A stretch of DNA of 51,955 bases from Lachnospiraceae bacterium (GTDB lineage: Bacteria; Bacillota; Clostridia; Lachnospirales; Lachnospiraceae): assembly GCA_028693165.1 (NCBI GenBank), contig JAQUVX010000027.1, positions 1 through 51,955 of the forward strand, written 5' to 3'. How positions within the stretch are numbered: position 1 is the stretch's first letter; every line of letters starts with the position of its first letter. The notes under the pieces are model-generated. The model worked only from the letters and a program-made list of their open reading frames with translations, was not told where the DNA came from and ran no database searches. Made by a program: the position numbers and the translations under genes. Below, piece after piece: positions 1 through 6,545 of the stretch.

Positions 1-2
1 CT

Positions 3-506
3 TTTATTCCACTGTGGGGCCTTTCACAAGGGTATCAACCGGCAGTCGGCACGAACTACGGTGCAAAGCAATATGACCGTGTAAAGTACATCACAAAGAT
101 TTTCGCTATTGTGGCTACTTTGCTTGCTCTTGTGTTTTATCTGCCGATTATGCTTGCCCCGAAGGCGATTCTCTCCATGTTCATTACTACTCCGGAAGTT
201 GTTGAACAAGGTGCGGCAGATTTCCGGCTGTTCTTCCTTTCGTTTATTGTATTAGGCTTCTGGATTGTGATTTTGACCTTAATGCAATCCCTTGGCAGAG
301 CATCAAAAGCAAGTATCCTTGTCTTATTGCGCCAGATCGTGCTCTACATTCCGGCGGCGATGATAATGCCCCATATTGCGAACCTCGGTGTTCACGGTGT
401 ATTCTACGCCCCGTTGATTACAGATGCCATTGTGTTGCTTGTTGCTATTTATATGTTGTATGGTGAATTTAAGCGGATGGATCAGTTAAAAATGAAACAA
501 AAATAA
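3..506 (+). CDS. MATE family efflux transporter, C-terminal part (cut by window start)
   Basis: This is the last roughly 167 residues of a multidrug and toxin extrusion (MATE/NorM-like) membrane antiporter, which exports cationic or drug-like compounds using a Na+ or H+ gradient. The reading frame is open from base 3, so the gene begins outside the window. The visible part starts in the cytoplasmic loop containing PAVGTNYGAKQYDRVK, which corresponds almost word for word to PAAGTNFGAKKYDRVK in the complete MATE gene at 12087-13463. Several hydrophobic helices and a short charged tail ending in KMKQK follow. A DtxR-like regulator gene starts 83 bases downstream on the same strand. The two MATE genes in the first 14 kb are clearly close paralogues. 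The family assignment is firm; the substrate is unknown. Confidence 0.9.
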   Translation, partial: FIPLWGLSQGYQPAVGTNYGAKQYDRVKYITKIFAIVATLLALVFYLPIMLAPKAILSMFITTPEVVEQGAADFRLFFLSFIVLGFWIVILTLMQSLGRASKASILVLLRQIVLYIPAAMIMPHIANLGVHGVFYAPLITDAIVLLVAIYMLYGEFKRMDQLKMKQK

Positions 507-589
507 GATAAATAGTGCCACACAGACGGTACTACAGTATGGACAAGCTGGTGAGAAAGATGTTGCAAACTATTAAGATAGGGTAAACC

Positions 590-970
590 ATGGAACTTCA
601 TGCGTCCGGCGAGGATTACTTGGAAGCTGTGCTAATCCTCCAACAAAAACAAGGCGGTATGGTGCGTTCCGTTGACCTTGCCCGGCACATGGAGGTATCA
701 AAACCCAGCGTTTGTCATGCTGTCCGTGTCCTAAAGGACGGTGGATTTCTCGCAATGGATAGCGACTGCTATCTCCATCTGACCGATGTTGGTCAGGAGG
801 TAGCGGAACGCATATACGAGCGCCACCAATTTTTTACCCGACAGCTTATCGACGCTGGCGTTGCCCCGGAGCTGGCAGAGCGTGAAGCCTGCCAGATGGA
901 GCATACCATCAGCGAGGATAGTTTTCAAAAACTAAAGGCCATATCAAACGAGAATAAGAAAAAGAAGTAG
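590..970 (+). CDS. DtxR/IdeR/MntR-family metal-dependent transcriptional repressor, short form
   Basis: A 126-residue iron- or manganese-responsive repressor. Residues 1-65 form a winged helix-turn-helix (SGEDYLEAVLIL at the start, then the recognition-helix region VSKPSVCHAVRVLK). Residues 66-115 form the metal-binding dimerisation domain. Residues matching the DtxR metal sites are visible: D9 and E12, H79, and C101-x2-E104-H105. The Cys in the CxxEH motif is typical of iron-type DtxR/IdeR rather than MntR, so Fe(II) is the more likely co-repressor (inference). The SH3-like third domain of full-length DtxR is absent, and the C terminus is a lysine run (KKKK). The gene lies behind the MATE gene and may form an operon with it. 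A strong hairpin at 1052-1103 ends the unit. Confidence 0.85.
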   Translation: MELHASGEDYLEAVLILQQKQGGMVRSVDLARHMEVSKPSVCHAVRVLKDGGFLAMDSDCYLHLTDVGQEVAERIYERHQFFTRQLIDAGVAPELAEREACQMEHTISEDSFQKLKAISNENKKKK

Positions 971-1051
971 GATTAGAGGTATCAAAATGAAAAGATAGTC
1001 ATCCCTTGCATTATCAAGGGAGCGCAGTTATTGGAACTATATTTTTTAGAA

Positions 1052-1103
1052 AAGAGGTTATGGAGAACTACGCTAAGGTGGTTTTCCATAACCTTCTTAT
1101 TTT
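1052..1103 (+). terminator. Rho-independent terminator after the DtxR-like gene
   Basis: The arms AGGTTATGGA (1055-1064) and TCCATAACCT (1085-1094) are perfect inverted repeats, followed by TTCTTATTTTTGG. The hairpin lies between the DtxR-like gene and the oppositely oriented nudC gene, so it could serve both strands, although the T-rich tract favours the plus strand. Confidence 0.7.
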
Positions 1104-1143
1104 TGGTTTGATTTTTCAAATACCGATTTTACGCAGATCTCGT

Positions 1144-1986
1144 TTAGACTCCTATTTCTTCATGCCGGAATGCTTCAATCATCGCAGCGGTCAGGCTGCC
1201 GTTGTCAAGCTCATGTGGCAATTCGTGAGGTGTAAACCATCGGGCATCTGCCAACTCCCTGTACTCCAACACAATAGGTGATTCATGCTTGATGGTGGCA
1301 AAGAAACCTGTTGCCAATGAATCTGACAGTCCCCACGGTTGACTTCCGAAATATTTCACGTCTGCAATTTGCAGGCCGACTTCCTCCAGAACCTCACGCC
1401 GGGCTGCTTCTTCCAAGGATTCGCCTATTTCTACAAACCCAGCGATTAAAACATACGGTTTTATCGTTTTGTCTGCGTAATGGGTCATTAAGAGCTTCCC
1501 CTCATGAACCACCGCAATGATTACGATGGGGGCAATTTTAGGATATTCGATTATTTGGCAGCGTTGGCATTCTAACGCTCTTTCTGTTGTGCTATGGGAA
1601 AGCGAATGGCCACATCTGCTGCAATATTTATGATTTTGATACCAGTGAGACAACTGAGCGGCAGTAATGGCCACCAGCGGCATCCAAGGAGAAGCGTCTT
1701 TGATTGTAGTCGTTACCGGGCAGCATTTCCAATCCAGCGATAAAAAAATTGCTCTGTCTAAATCCAGAAGAAAAATGGCTACGTTATCAATCGCAAACAG
1801 ATACTGAACAGAATGTGTTTTAATCTGCTCCGGCAGCTCGGCATAGCATGGAAGATATGCTGCCGGAGCCTTAGAGGGGGAAAGAAGAAAATATCCGGCA
1901 GAATACACAAAAACCAAAGAGTCATTGGTGGGGGTACAGCGTATATAGGAATTATTGAAGTTGTGTGGAAAAATGTCTTGCAGCAA
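1144..1986 (-). CDS. nudC: NAD(+)/NADH diphosphatase (NudC-type Nudix hydrolase)
   Basis: A 280-residue Nudix hydrolase predicted to cleave NAD(H) to NMN(H) plus AMP; members of the family also remove NAD caps from RNA. The middle of the protein carries a four-cysteine zinc ribbon (CSRCG ... CQRC). It is followed by a Nudix box, GFVEIGESLEEAARREVLEEVG, whose GX5EX7REUXEEXGU pattern is intact. After the box comes SQPWGLSDS, the position of the SQPW signature that separates NudC from other Nudix families; the usual PFP that follows SQPW is replaced here. The start is a TTG at 1986 with AGGAGG eight bases upstream; no in-frame ATG has a comparable site. The gene is monocistronic, between two oppositely oriented or unrelated genes. 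Confidence 0.9.
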   Translation of the reverse strand: MLQDIFPHNFNNSYIRCTPTNDSLVFVYSAGYFLLSPSKAPAAYLPCYAELPEQIKTHSVQYLFAIDNVAIFLLDLDRAIFLSLDWKCCPVTTTIKDASPWMPLVAITAAQLSHWYQNHKYCSRCGHSLSHSTTERALECQRCQIIEYPKIAPIVIIAVVHEGKLLMTHYADKTIKPYVLIAGFVEIGESLEEAARREVLEEVGLQIADVKYFGSQPWGLSDSLATGFFATIKHESPIVLEYRELADARWFTPHELPHELDNGSLTAAMIEAFRHEEIGV

Positions 1987-2026
1987 AATGATTTCCTCCT
2001 GTTAACCGACACAGTATTTTACATTA

Positions 2027-2926
2027 TCACAGATGCTGCAGGTTTGTTCGATAATGCCGTAAAGCTGCCTCGTTATCAGGATTACACACCTTCTCCAGTT
2101 CAGCGACCATTTTCTTCTTGTCTTTTGGCAGATTTCCCTGCACCCATACAGCATTGGAGGCTCCTAACGATGCAAAGAATGTGGGGATTTCCAAATGCTC
2201 GATCAGAGTTTTAAGCTCCTGAAGCTTTTCCAGTTCTCCTTCTTCAGCCCAGTTGCCATTCTGAATCTCTTGATATAACTCGGATTCCGGGAAAATGGTA
2301 AGCATAGAGGAACCAATAATTTTAGGACGGGTCATGTTGAAAATTTTGGCACTTTCCAAAGCGCCTTCTACCCCATGGCCTGCGCCAGATACACCGGTCA
2401 GATAGAAGTAGTTATAGGTGATATTGACCTTATCGAGGCGATGTGTCTGTTCTACAATTTCCTGTGCCTTATATCCTTTGTTCATAAACGCAAGGGCCAC
2501 ATCATCCCCGGTTTCGACACCGATGGTAAGACCGTCATAACCGAGGCGATGCAGTTCACGCAGTTCCTCATCTGTTTTGAGCGTAATGTCTGTTACACGG
2601 GAAAAGCAGCCGATGGTTTCACATTCGGGGAAATACTTGTGAATCAAATTCGCAATTTCCTTCAAATGTTCAAATTTTAATACAAAGGGATTTGCACCGA
2701 CCAAATAAACACGCTTCACCTGACGGCTTTGCCATGAACGTAGTTGAGTCTGCGTCTCAGCAAGATCAGCTTCCACGTCTTCCAGAGGGGTCATCCTAAA
2801 CTTAAACGGCAAGTCATCATATAGCGTACAGAATTTACATTTGTGATGTGTGCAGCCTGCCGTAACCTCAATGAGAAGCGAATTCGCTTCATAGGGAGGT
2901 CTCCAAATCGTACCAGTAAAATGCAT
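2027..2926 (-). CDS. Radical SAM protein (COG1032-like), paralogue 1
   Basis: A 299-residue radical SAM enzyme of unknown substrate. The cluster-binding cysteines are C25, C30 and C33, a CX4CX2C spacing rather than the canonical CX3CX2C. The cluster motif sits in the context AGCTHHKCKFCTLY. Further elements of a radical SAM barrel are visible, including VYLVGANPF and GLTIGVETGDD (the SAM-contacting glycine-rich strand). No B12-binding or SPASM extension is present. A paralogue at 3663-4544 shares the N-terminal MHFTG-x-x-WRPPYE segment and the same cysteine positions. The gene is divergent from an HxlR-type regulator at 3136, and its promoter carries the same 17-bp motif as the paralogue's promoter. 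The reaction cannot be deduced; a role in redox or electrophile stress is only suggested by the neighbours. Confidence 0.85.
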   Translation of the reverse strand: MHFTGTIWRPPYEANSLLIEVTAGCTHHKCKFCTLYDDLPFKFRMTPLEDVEADLAETQTQLRSWQSRQVKRVYLVGANPFVLKFEHLKEIANLIHKYFPECETIGCFSRVTDITLKTDEELRELHRLGYDGLTIGVETGDDVALAFMNKGYKAQEIVEQTHRLDKVNITYNYFYLTGVSGAGHGVEGALESAKIFNMTRPKIIGSSMLTIFPESELYQEIQNGNWAEEGELEKLQELKTLIEHLEIPTFFASLGASNAVWVQGNLPKDKKKMVAELEKVCNPDNEAALRHYRTNLQHL

Positions 2927-2994
2927 ATTGTGTTCTCCTTTTCGTGATGGTAATTTATGGTTAAACGGATTTCATGTTTTCCGTTTCTAATTAC

Positions 2995-3023
2995 AGATTA
3001 CAGCACAAGTCTTTTTTGTTCAA
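2995..3023 (-). promoter_or_regulatory. Promoter of radical SAM paralogue 1
   Basis: On the minus strand, TTGAAC (3023-3018) and TAATCT (3000-2995) are separated by 17 bases. The shared 17-bp motif ends in the first two bases of the -35 box. Confidence 0.55.
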
Positions 3024-3038
3024 GTACGGTCTTTTTTT
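3022..3038 (-). promoter_or_regulatory. Candidate HxlR operator, copy 1
   Basis: Read on the minus strand this is AAAAAAAGACCGTACTT, identical over 17 bases to 3586-3602 on the plus strand. Each copy directly abuts the -35 box of a radical SAM gene, with the same spacing. The two copies flank the HxlR gene, which makes that regulator the likeliest binder (inference). Confidence 0.55.
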
Positions 3039-3084
3039 GGTTATAGTTTTATTTATTATACATAGTACAAAAAATAACAGTACA

Positions 3085-3113
3085 TTGATTTTTGAATGTT
3101 TTTAGGGTATAAT
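3085..3113 (+). promoter_or_regulatory. Promoter of the HxlR-type gene at 3136
   Basis: TTGATT (3085-3090), a 17-base spacer and a perfect TATAAT (3108-3113) lie just upstream of an AGGAGG site and the ATG at 3136. The short distance leaves a leader of about 15-20 bases. Confidence 0.7.
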
Positions 3114-3135
3114 AGTGAAAAAAGGAGGGAACGCA

Positions 3136-3537
3136 ATGGCAGATAACAAATTTCGGAGTCAGGATTCGCTGGCCCGGTGCGTACCGATGAGTATGTTACA
3201 GTCGGTATTAAGCGGTAAATGGAAAATTTTAATTCTCTGGTATATTTCTTTTTATAATGTGCAGCGCTTTGGGGAATTGATGCGCCGGCTGAATGGCATT
3301 ACGCAGTCCACACTGACGAAACAACTACGCGAATTAGAGGAGGATGGATTTTTACATCGAGAGATCTACAAAGAAGTACCTCCAAAAGTGGAATACACTT
3401 TAACGGAAATCGGAAAAAGCTTTGTTCCAATTCTACATGAAATGATGGCATGGAGTGAAACACATCTTTGTCCGGCAGGGTATGTGAATCCTTATATTTC
3501 ATCGGATGACAACACAAGCAGATCTGAAATGGAGTAA
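3136..3537 (+). CDS. HxlR-family winged-helix transcriptional regulator 1
   Basis: A 133-residue regulator of the HxlR/YodB group. The N-terminal Cys15 (SLARCVPMSML) is followed by the family's SGKWKILILWY segment. A winged helix contains TQSTLTKQLRELEEDGFLHREIY and the wing PPKVEYTLTEIGKSF. Members often sense electrophiles, disulphide stress or formaldehyde through an N-terminal cysteine, so Cys15 is a candidate sensor (inference). An upstream in-frame GTG at 3115 exists, but AGGAGG at 3123-3128 lies inside that extension and points to the ATG at 3136. The gene sits between two radical SAM paralogues and is divergent from the first; both have a 17-bp repeat at their promoters. No terminator separates it clearly from the downstream radical SAM gene, which has its own promoter. 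Confidence 0.88.
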   Translation: MADNKFRSQDSLARCVPMSMLQSVLSGKWKILILWYISFYNVQRFGELMRRLNGITQSTLTKQLRELEEDGFLHREIYKEVPPKVEYTLTEIGKSFVPILHEMMAWSETHLCPAGYVNPYISSDDNTSRSEME

Positions 3538-3585
3538 TATCAAACACGGCCACCACACATTGGTATATAATTTGATACTATGTGT

Positions 3586-3602
3586 AAAAAAAGACCGTAC
3601 TT
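3586..3602 (+). promoter_or_regulatory. Candidate HxlR operator, copy 2
   Basis: AAAAAAAGACCGTACTT, the inverted twin of 3022-3038. It ends in the first two bases of the weak -35 box TTTTAT of the second radical SAM gene. Confidence 0.55.
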
Positions 3603-3647
3603 TTATAAAATAAATTCCTCCCTTATACTAAAAACAGCTTTAGTATA
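3601..3647 (+). promoter_or_regulatory. Promoter and palindrome upstream of radical SAM paralogue 2
   Basis: TTTTAT (3601-3606), 17 bases, then TATACT (3624-3629). The -10 box lies in the left arm of a palindrome, TATACTAAA (3624-3632) against TTTAGTATA (3639-3647). This is followed at once by an AAGGAGG ribosome binding site. The poor -35 box next to the shared motif fits activation by a bound regulator, although repression is also possible. Confidence 0.5.
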
Positions 3648-3662
3648 AAGGAGGAATTTTTC

Positions 3663-4544
3663 ATGCATTTCACTGGAAGAACGTGGCGGCCACCTTACGA
3701 GTCCGCTTCATTTATTATCCAAGCTACTTCAGGCTGCACTTACAATAAATGCAGCTTTTGCAGTTTCTATAAGGATGAAACATTTAAAATGTCACCATTG
3801 ACAGAATTTGAAGAAGATCTGGAGGAACTGAAACATTATCAACCCAATGCCAGAAGAATATTTCTTACAGGCGCCAATCCGTTTGCTATGAGTTATGAGA
3901 AGCTGAAAATGATGGCGCTGACAGTCCGTGACTATTTAATTAAATGCCAGACAATAGCGATGTTTGCAAGTATTCGGGATATCAGGGATAAAGAAGTCTG
4001 GCAATTAAAAAAACTGCGCGCAATGGGAATCAATGGCCTGACGATAGGAACGGAGAGCGGAGATGATGAAACGCTGGCGCTTGTCAATAAAGGATATACG
4101 ACAGTTGATATATTGGAACAATGCCGTAAATTGGATGAAGCGGGTATCGAATATTATCTTGTTTACATGACTGGCCTGGCCGGACATAATGGCGGACAAA
4201 GAAACGCCATTAACAGCGCACATTTATTCAGTCAAATCAATCCTTATTTTATATCCGTGGATTCGCTTACTCTTTTTCCTGATACAGAATTATTCAGGCG
4301 TGCGCAGGCAGGAAGCTTTGTCCCGGCTGGTGAAAAGGAGCGCATAAAGGAGTTGGAAACCTTTATAGAAAATTTACAGCTCCGCACACACCTCTTTGCC
4401 AATAGTGTTTCAAATTATTATCCAGTTACCGCTTATTTGCCCAAGGAGCGGGATCGTGTAATCAGCGAACTGCAAGGTATCATAGATACCGTGGATGAAG
4501 CTGTCATGGATCAATATCGAACCGAATTAAAGGCATTGGGATAA
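3663..4544 (+). CDS. Radical SAM protein (COG1032-like), paralogue 2
   Basis: A 293-residue radical SAM protein with cluster cysteines C25, C30 and C33 (CX4CX2C, context SGCTYNKCSFCSFY), at exactly the same positions as in the gene at 2027-2926. The matching landmarks are MHFTGRTWRPPYE at the N terminus, RRIFLTGANPF, and GLTIGTESGDDETL. The two proteins are colinear along their length and clearly paralogous, although diverged. The ATG at 3663 has AAGGAGGAA a few bases upstream. The gene faces an HxlR-type gene on the opposite strand, 13 bases after its stop. The substrate is unknown. Duplication next to two HxlR regulators and a nitroreductase suggests a stress-response or detoxification setting, but nothing in the sequence proves it. 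Confidence 0.85.
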   Translation: MHFTGRTWRPPYESASFIIQATSGCTYNKCSFCSFYKDETFKMSPLTEFEEDLEELKHYQPNARRIFLTGANPFAMSYEKLKMMALTVRDYLIKCQTIAMFASIRDIRDKEVWQLKKLRAMGINGLTIGTESGDDETLALVNKGYTTVDILEQCRKLDEAGIEYYLVYMTGLAGHNGGQRNAINSAHLFSQINPYFISVDSLTLFPDTELFRRAQAGSFVPAGEKERIKELETFIENLQLRTHLFANSVSNYYPVTAYLPKERDRVISELQGIIDTVDEAVMDQYRTELKALG

Positions 4545-4557
4545 CACATAGGCAAGG

Positions 4558-4920
4558 TTAAGAATCAGATGCAGTGTTTTTTGAGCAGGGGGCTTTGTTC
4601 CCCAAGCCATCTAAAAATTGAGTTCCCCAGTCACACATGGAATTCAGTACGGGAATAATGCTCTTTCCGAATTCTGTTAACCGGTAATCTGTTTTAGGCG
4701 GTATTACAGGGTAAATGGTCCTCTGAATCAAGCCATCTTCCTCCAGTTCACGTAGCTGCTGCGTCAGCATTTTAGGAGTGGCCTGTGGAATCAAGCGATG
4801 AAGTTCGCTAAAGCGCAGCACATTATCAACCAAATGAAACAGTATCAATGCCTTGTACTTGCCGCCAATTAAATCCAGAGTGGCTTCCACCGGGCAGTTA
4901 AAGGTACTTGGACATTTCAT
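4558..4920 (-). CDS. HxlR-family winged-helix transcriptional regulator 2
   Basis: A 120-residue HxlR/YodB/HypR-type regulator. The N terminus MKCPSTFNCPVEATLDLIGGKYKAL carries C3 and C9. C9, just before PVEATLDLIGGK, is at the position of the redox-sensing cysteine known in YodB and HypR. The winged helix includes TPKMLTQQLRELEEDGLIQR and the wing PPKTDYRLTEFGKSI. It is divergent from the nitroreductase gene at 5165. In B. subtilis, HypR and YodB control nitroreductases, so regulation of the neighbour is a good inference. The shared spacer contains a palindrome (4963-4988). It is distinct from the first HxlR gene; the two are not recent duplicates. Confidence 0.88.
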   Translation of the reverse strand: MKCPSTFNCPVEATLDLIGGKYKALILFHLVDNVLRFSELHRLIPQATPKMLTQQLRELEEDGLIQRTIYPVIPPKTDYRLTEFGKSIIPVLNSMCDWGTQFLDGLGNKAPCSKNTASDS

Positions 4921-4962
4921 ATCATCACCTCACTTTACACTATCTTTTTAGGTACTATATTA

Positions 4963-4988
4963 CTTTTTAGTGCGTTCTTGCTAAAAAG
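4963..4988. promoter_or_regulatory. Palindromic candidate operator between HxlR gene 2 and the nitroreductase gene
   Basis: CTTTTTAG (4963-4970) and CTAAAAAG (4981-4988) are perfect inverted repeats separated by 10 bases. AGTGCGTTCTTG at 4969-4980 recurs as AGTGCATTCTTG at 5075-5086, also next to CTAAAAAG. Such symmetric and repeated elements in a divergent regulator/target spacer are plausible HxlR binding sites. Confidence 0.5.
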
Positions 4989-5164
4989 ATAATTGCTGAT
5001 ATAATAATAGCATAAGTTGATGAGAACATCAACCGAATGCTTGCAAGCAATTTAGTATAAATACCTACCTAAAAAGTGCATTCTTGTGGATTCTTTCATG
5101 AGTGTTGCAATATAGTTGGTGATTGACGAAACAAAAAACATTTACTAAGAAAGGATATAAAATT

Positions 5165-5683
5165 ATGGATTTTATTACAATTGCAAAACAGCGTTTCTCC
5201 GTGCGTACCTATACGGATAAGAAGGTGGAGTCAGAAAAACTGGACAAAATTCTCGAAGCTGCTCATGTAGCACCCACTGCTGCAAACCTTCAGCCGGTTC
5301 ATCTGATTGCCGTTCAGAGCAAGGAGGGATTGGCGAAGATTGGCAAGGCCGCAAACATCTACGGCGCTCCTTTGGCAATCATTGTCTGCGCAGATCATGA
5401 TAAGGCGTGGGTACGCCCCTTCGACAAGAAGCAGACCGGCGACATTGATGCCTCTATTCTGACCGACCACATGATGCTTCAGGCAACGGAGCTTGGTCTG
5501 GGAACCGTTTGGGTCTGCTACTTCAAACCTGATGTTCTCCGCAAAGAATTTGATCTTCCGACCAATATTGAACCGATCAACATTCTGGTCATCGGCTACT
5601 CGGACGAGGGAGAGGCAGACATCAATCGTTTCGGCCAGCAGCGCATTTCAATGAGCGAGCTGGTTTCCTATGACAAGCTGTAA
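5165..5683 (+). CDS. Nitroreductase family protein (FMN-dependent)
   Basis: A 172-residue NADPH- or NADH-dependent flavoprotein of the nitroreductase fold, reducing quinones, nitro compounds or related electrophiles in the cytoplasm. The N-terminal RFSVRTYTDKKVE contains the FMN phosphate-contacting Arg-Ser-x-Arg type motif, and the APTAANLQPVH segment is the next flavin-binding element. GLGTVWVCYF and the end of the fold are also typical. The protein is short, as in the compact clostridial members. The ATG at 5165 has AAAGGA at about nine bases; an upstream ATG at 5123 lacks a site. It is divergent from an HxlR regulator and followed by a strong terminator, so it is monocistronic. Specific substrate unknown. 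Confidence 0.88.
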   Translation: MDFITIAKQRFSVRTYTDKKVESEKLDKILEAAHVAPTAANLQPVHLIAVQSKEGLAKIGKAANIYGAPLAIIVCADHDKAWVRPFDKKQTGDIDASILTDHMMLQATELGLGTVWVCYFKPDVLRKEFDLPTNIEPINILVIGYSDEGEADINRFGQQRISMSELVSYDKL

Positions 5684-5700
5684 GTAAACACTGAACGCTG

Positions 5701-5735
5701 AAAAGCGCAGCCTCAAAATGGAGGCTGCGCTTTTT
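5701..5735. terminator. Terminator of the nitroreductase gene, overlapping the arsR stop
   Basis: AAAAGCGCAGCCTC (5701-5714) pairs perfectly with GAGGCTGCGCTTTT (5721-5734), with a six-base loop and T-run. A-runs on the other side make it usable on both strands. It overlaps the stop codon of the convergent ArsR-type gene. Confidence 0.85.
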
Positions 5736-6051
5736 AACGCTCAGAGATATGAGCATAGGTTTCTTCTAAAATCCATTGGATGTGTTCATCCTCTAACGAA
5801 TAAAACACATTTTTACCGGACTTATGAGAATGTACCAGCCTTGCCATCTTCAAGGCACGAAGCTGATGTGATATGGCAGATTCCGTAACTTGTATTTCTT
5901 CGGCAAGTTCCCCTACACAGCGTTTTCTCTCCATTAGTTTCCAGAGGATTTTCATGCGTGTATAATCGCCCATGGCTTTGTGCAGTTCGGACAGCTTTTC
6001 TAAATCATCCTGGTCCGGTATAAAAGCATTTGTGTTTTGATTTTTTTCCAT
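5734..6051 (-). CDS. ArsR/SmtB-family metal sensor with an alpha-5 zinc-type site
   Basis: A 105-residue winged-helix repressor of the ArsR/SmtB family. The DNA-recognition segment is ELAEEIQVTESAISHQLRALK. The last helix has DEHIQWILEETYAHISE, which fits the D-x-H-x10-H-x2-E pattern of the alpha-5 site of SmtB, CzrA and related zinc (and cobalt) sensors. The alpha-3 position has only one cysteine (KRCVGELA), so a CadC-type CxC site is lacking. The predicted inducer is therefore Zn(II) or a similar ion (inference from motif). It is divergent from a second ArsR-type gene with the opposite combination of sites, and both are near a Zn/Cd-type ATPase. GGAGAA lies about five bases upstream of the start. 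Confidence 0.88.
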   Translation of the reverse strand: MEKNQNTNAFIPDQDDLEKLSELHKAMGDYTRMKILWKLMERKRCVGELAEEIQVTESAISHQLRALKMARLVHSHKSGKNVFYSLEDEHIQWILEETYAHISER

Positions 6052-6067
6052 AGCTTCTCCAATCTAT

Positions 6068-6096
6068 TTGACAGATAAAAAATTTATAGGTATTCT
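6068..6096 (+). promoter_or_regulatory. Promoter of the second ArsR-type gene
   Basis: A perfect TTGACA (6068-6073), a 17-base spacer and TATTCT (6091-6096). The spacer is AT-only apart from three G residues. It lies in the 67-base divergent space between two ArsR-type genes. Confidence 0.75.
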
Positions 6097-6118
6097 ATTC
6101 TCAGGAAGGAGGCGCAGC

Positions 6119-6484
6119 ATGGCTCATTATAATTTGCCCCATAACCATGGACAACATATTGATAAGGTACTGGACAAAATGCCTTCAGAAGAAGAATTTC
6201 GTGGTGTATCCTATCTTTTTCAACAGTTGGGCGATCCAAGCCGGTTACGGATATTATGGCTTTTGTGTCATAGTGAGGAGTGCGTCTGTAATCTTGCGGC
6301 AGCAGCGCAGATGAGCGCACCTGCCGTATCCCATCATCTGCGGAGTTTGAAGCAAGGTGGCTTAATTACCAGCCGCAGAGAAGGAAAAGAGGTTTACTAT
6401 ACATTGACTGATACAGTGCAGGCAAAACTCCTGCACAAAGCAGTGGATGCACTGTTTGAGATATCCTGCCCCACACATTCATAA
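6119..6484 (+). CDS. ArsR/SmtB-family metal sensor with an alpha-3 CxC site (CadC/CmtR type)
   Basis: A 121-residue winged-helix repressor. The segment SEECVCNLAAAAQMSAPAVSHHLRSLK contains CVCNLA, equivalent to the CVCDL metal site of CadC and ArsR, which binds thiophilic ions such as Cd, Pb or As. The N-terminal extension MAHYNLPHNHGQHIDK is histidine-rich and could add metal ligands, as the N-terminal arm does in CadC. The end of the protein lacks the DxHx10H pattern of the neighbouring sensor. The ATG at 6119 is preceded by AAGGAGG with six bases between. It faces the Zn/Cd-type ATPase gene, with a shared bidirectional terminator between them. It probably controls the metal export genes, but the operator is not defined. 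Confidence 0.88.
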   Translation: MAHYNLPHNHGQHIDKVLDKMPSEEEFRGVSYLFQQLGDPSRLRILWLLCHSEECVCNLAAAAQMSAPAVSHHLRSLKQGGLITSRREGKEVYYTLTDTVQAKLLHKAVDALFEISCPTHS

Positions 6485-6485
6485 G

Positions 6486-6531
6486 TAAAATGCGCCGGTT
6501 CCTTTCTGGAGTCCCGGCGCATTTTATTTTT
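6486..6531. terminator. Bidirectional terminator between arsR and the Zn/Cd ATPase gene
   Basis: TAAAATGCGCCGG (6486-6498) and CCGGCGCATTTTA (6514-6526) are perfect 13-base inverted repeats with a T-rich tract on each strand. It serves the two convergent genes. Confidence 0.85.
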
Positions 6532-6545
6532 GAATAGAGATTGTA

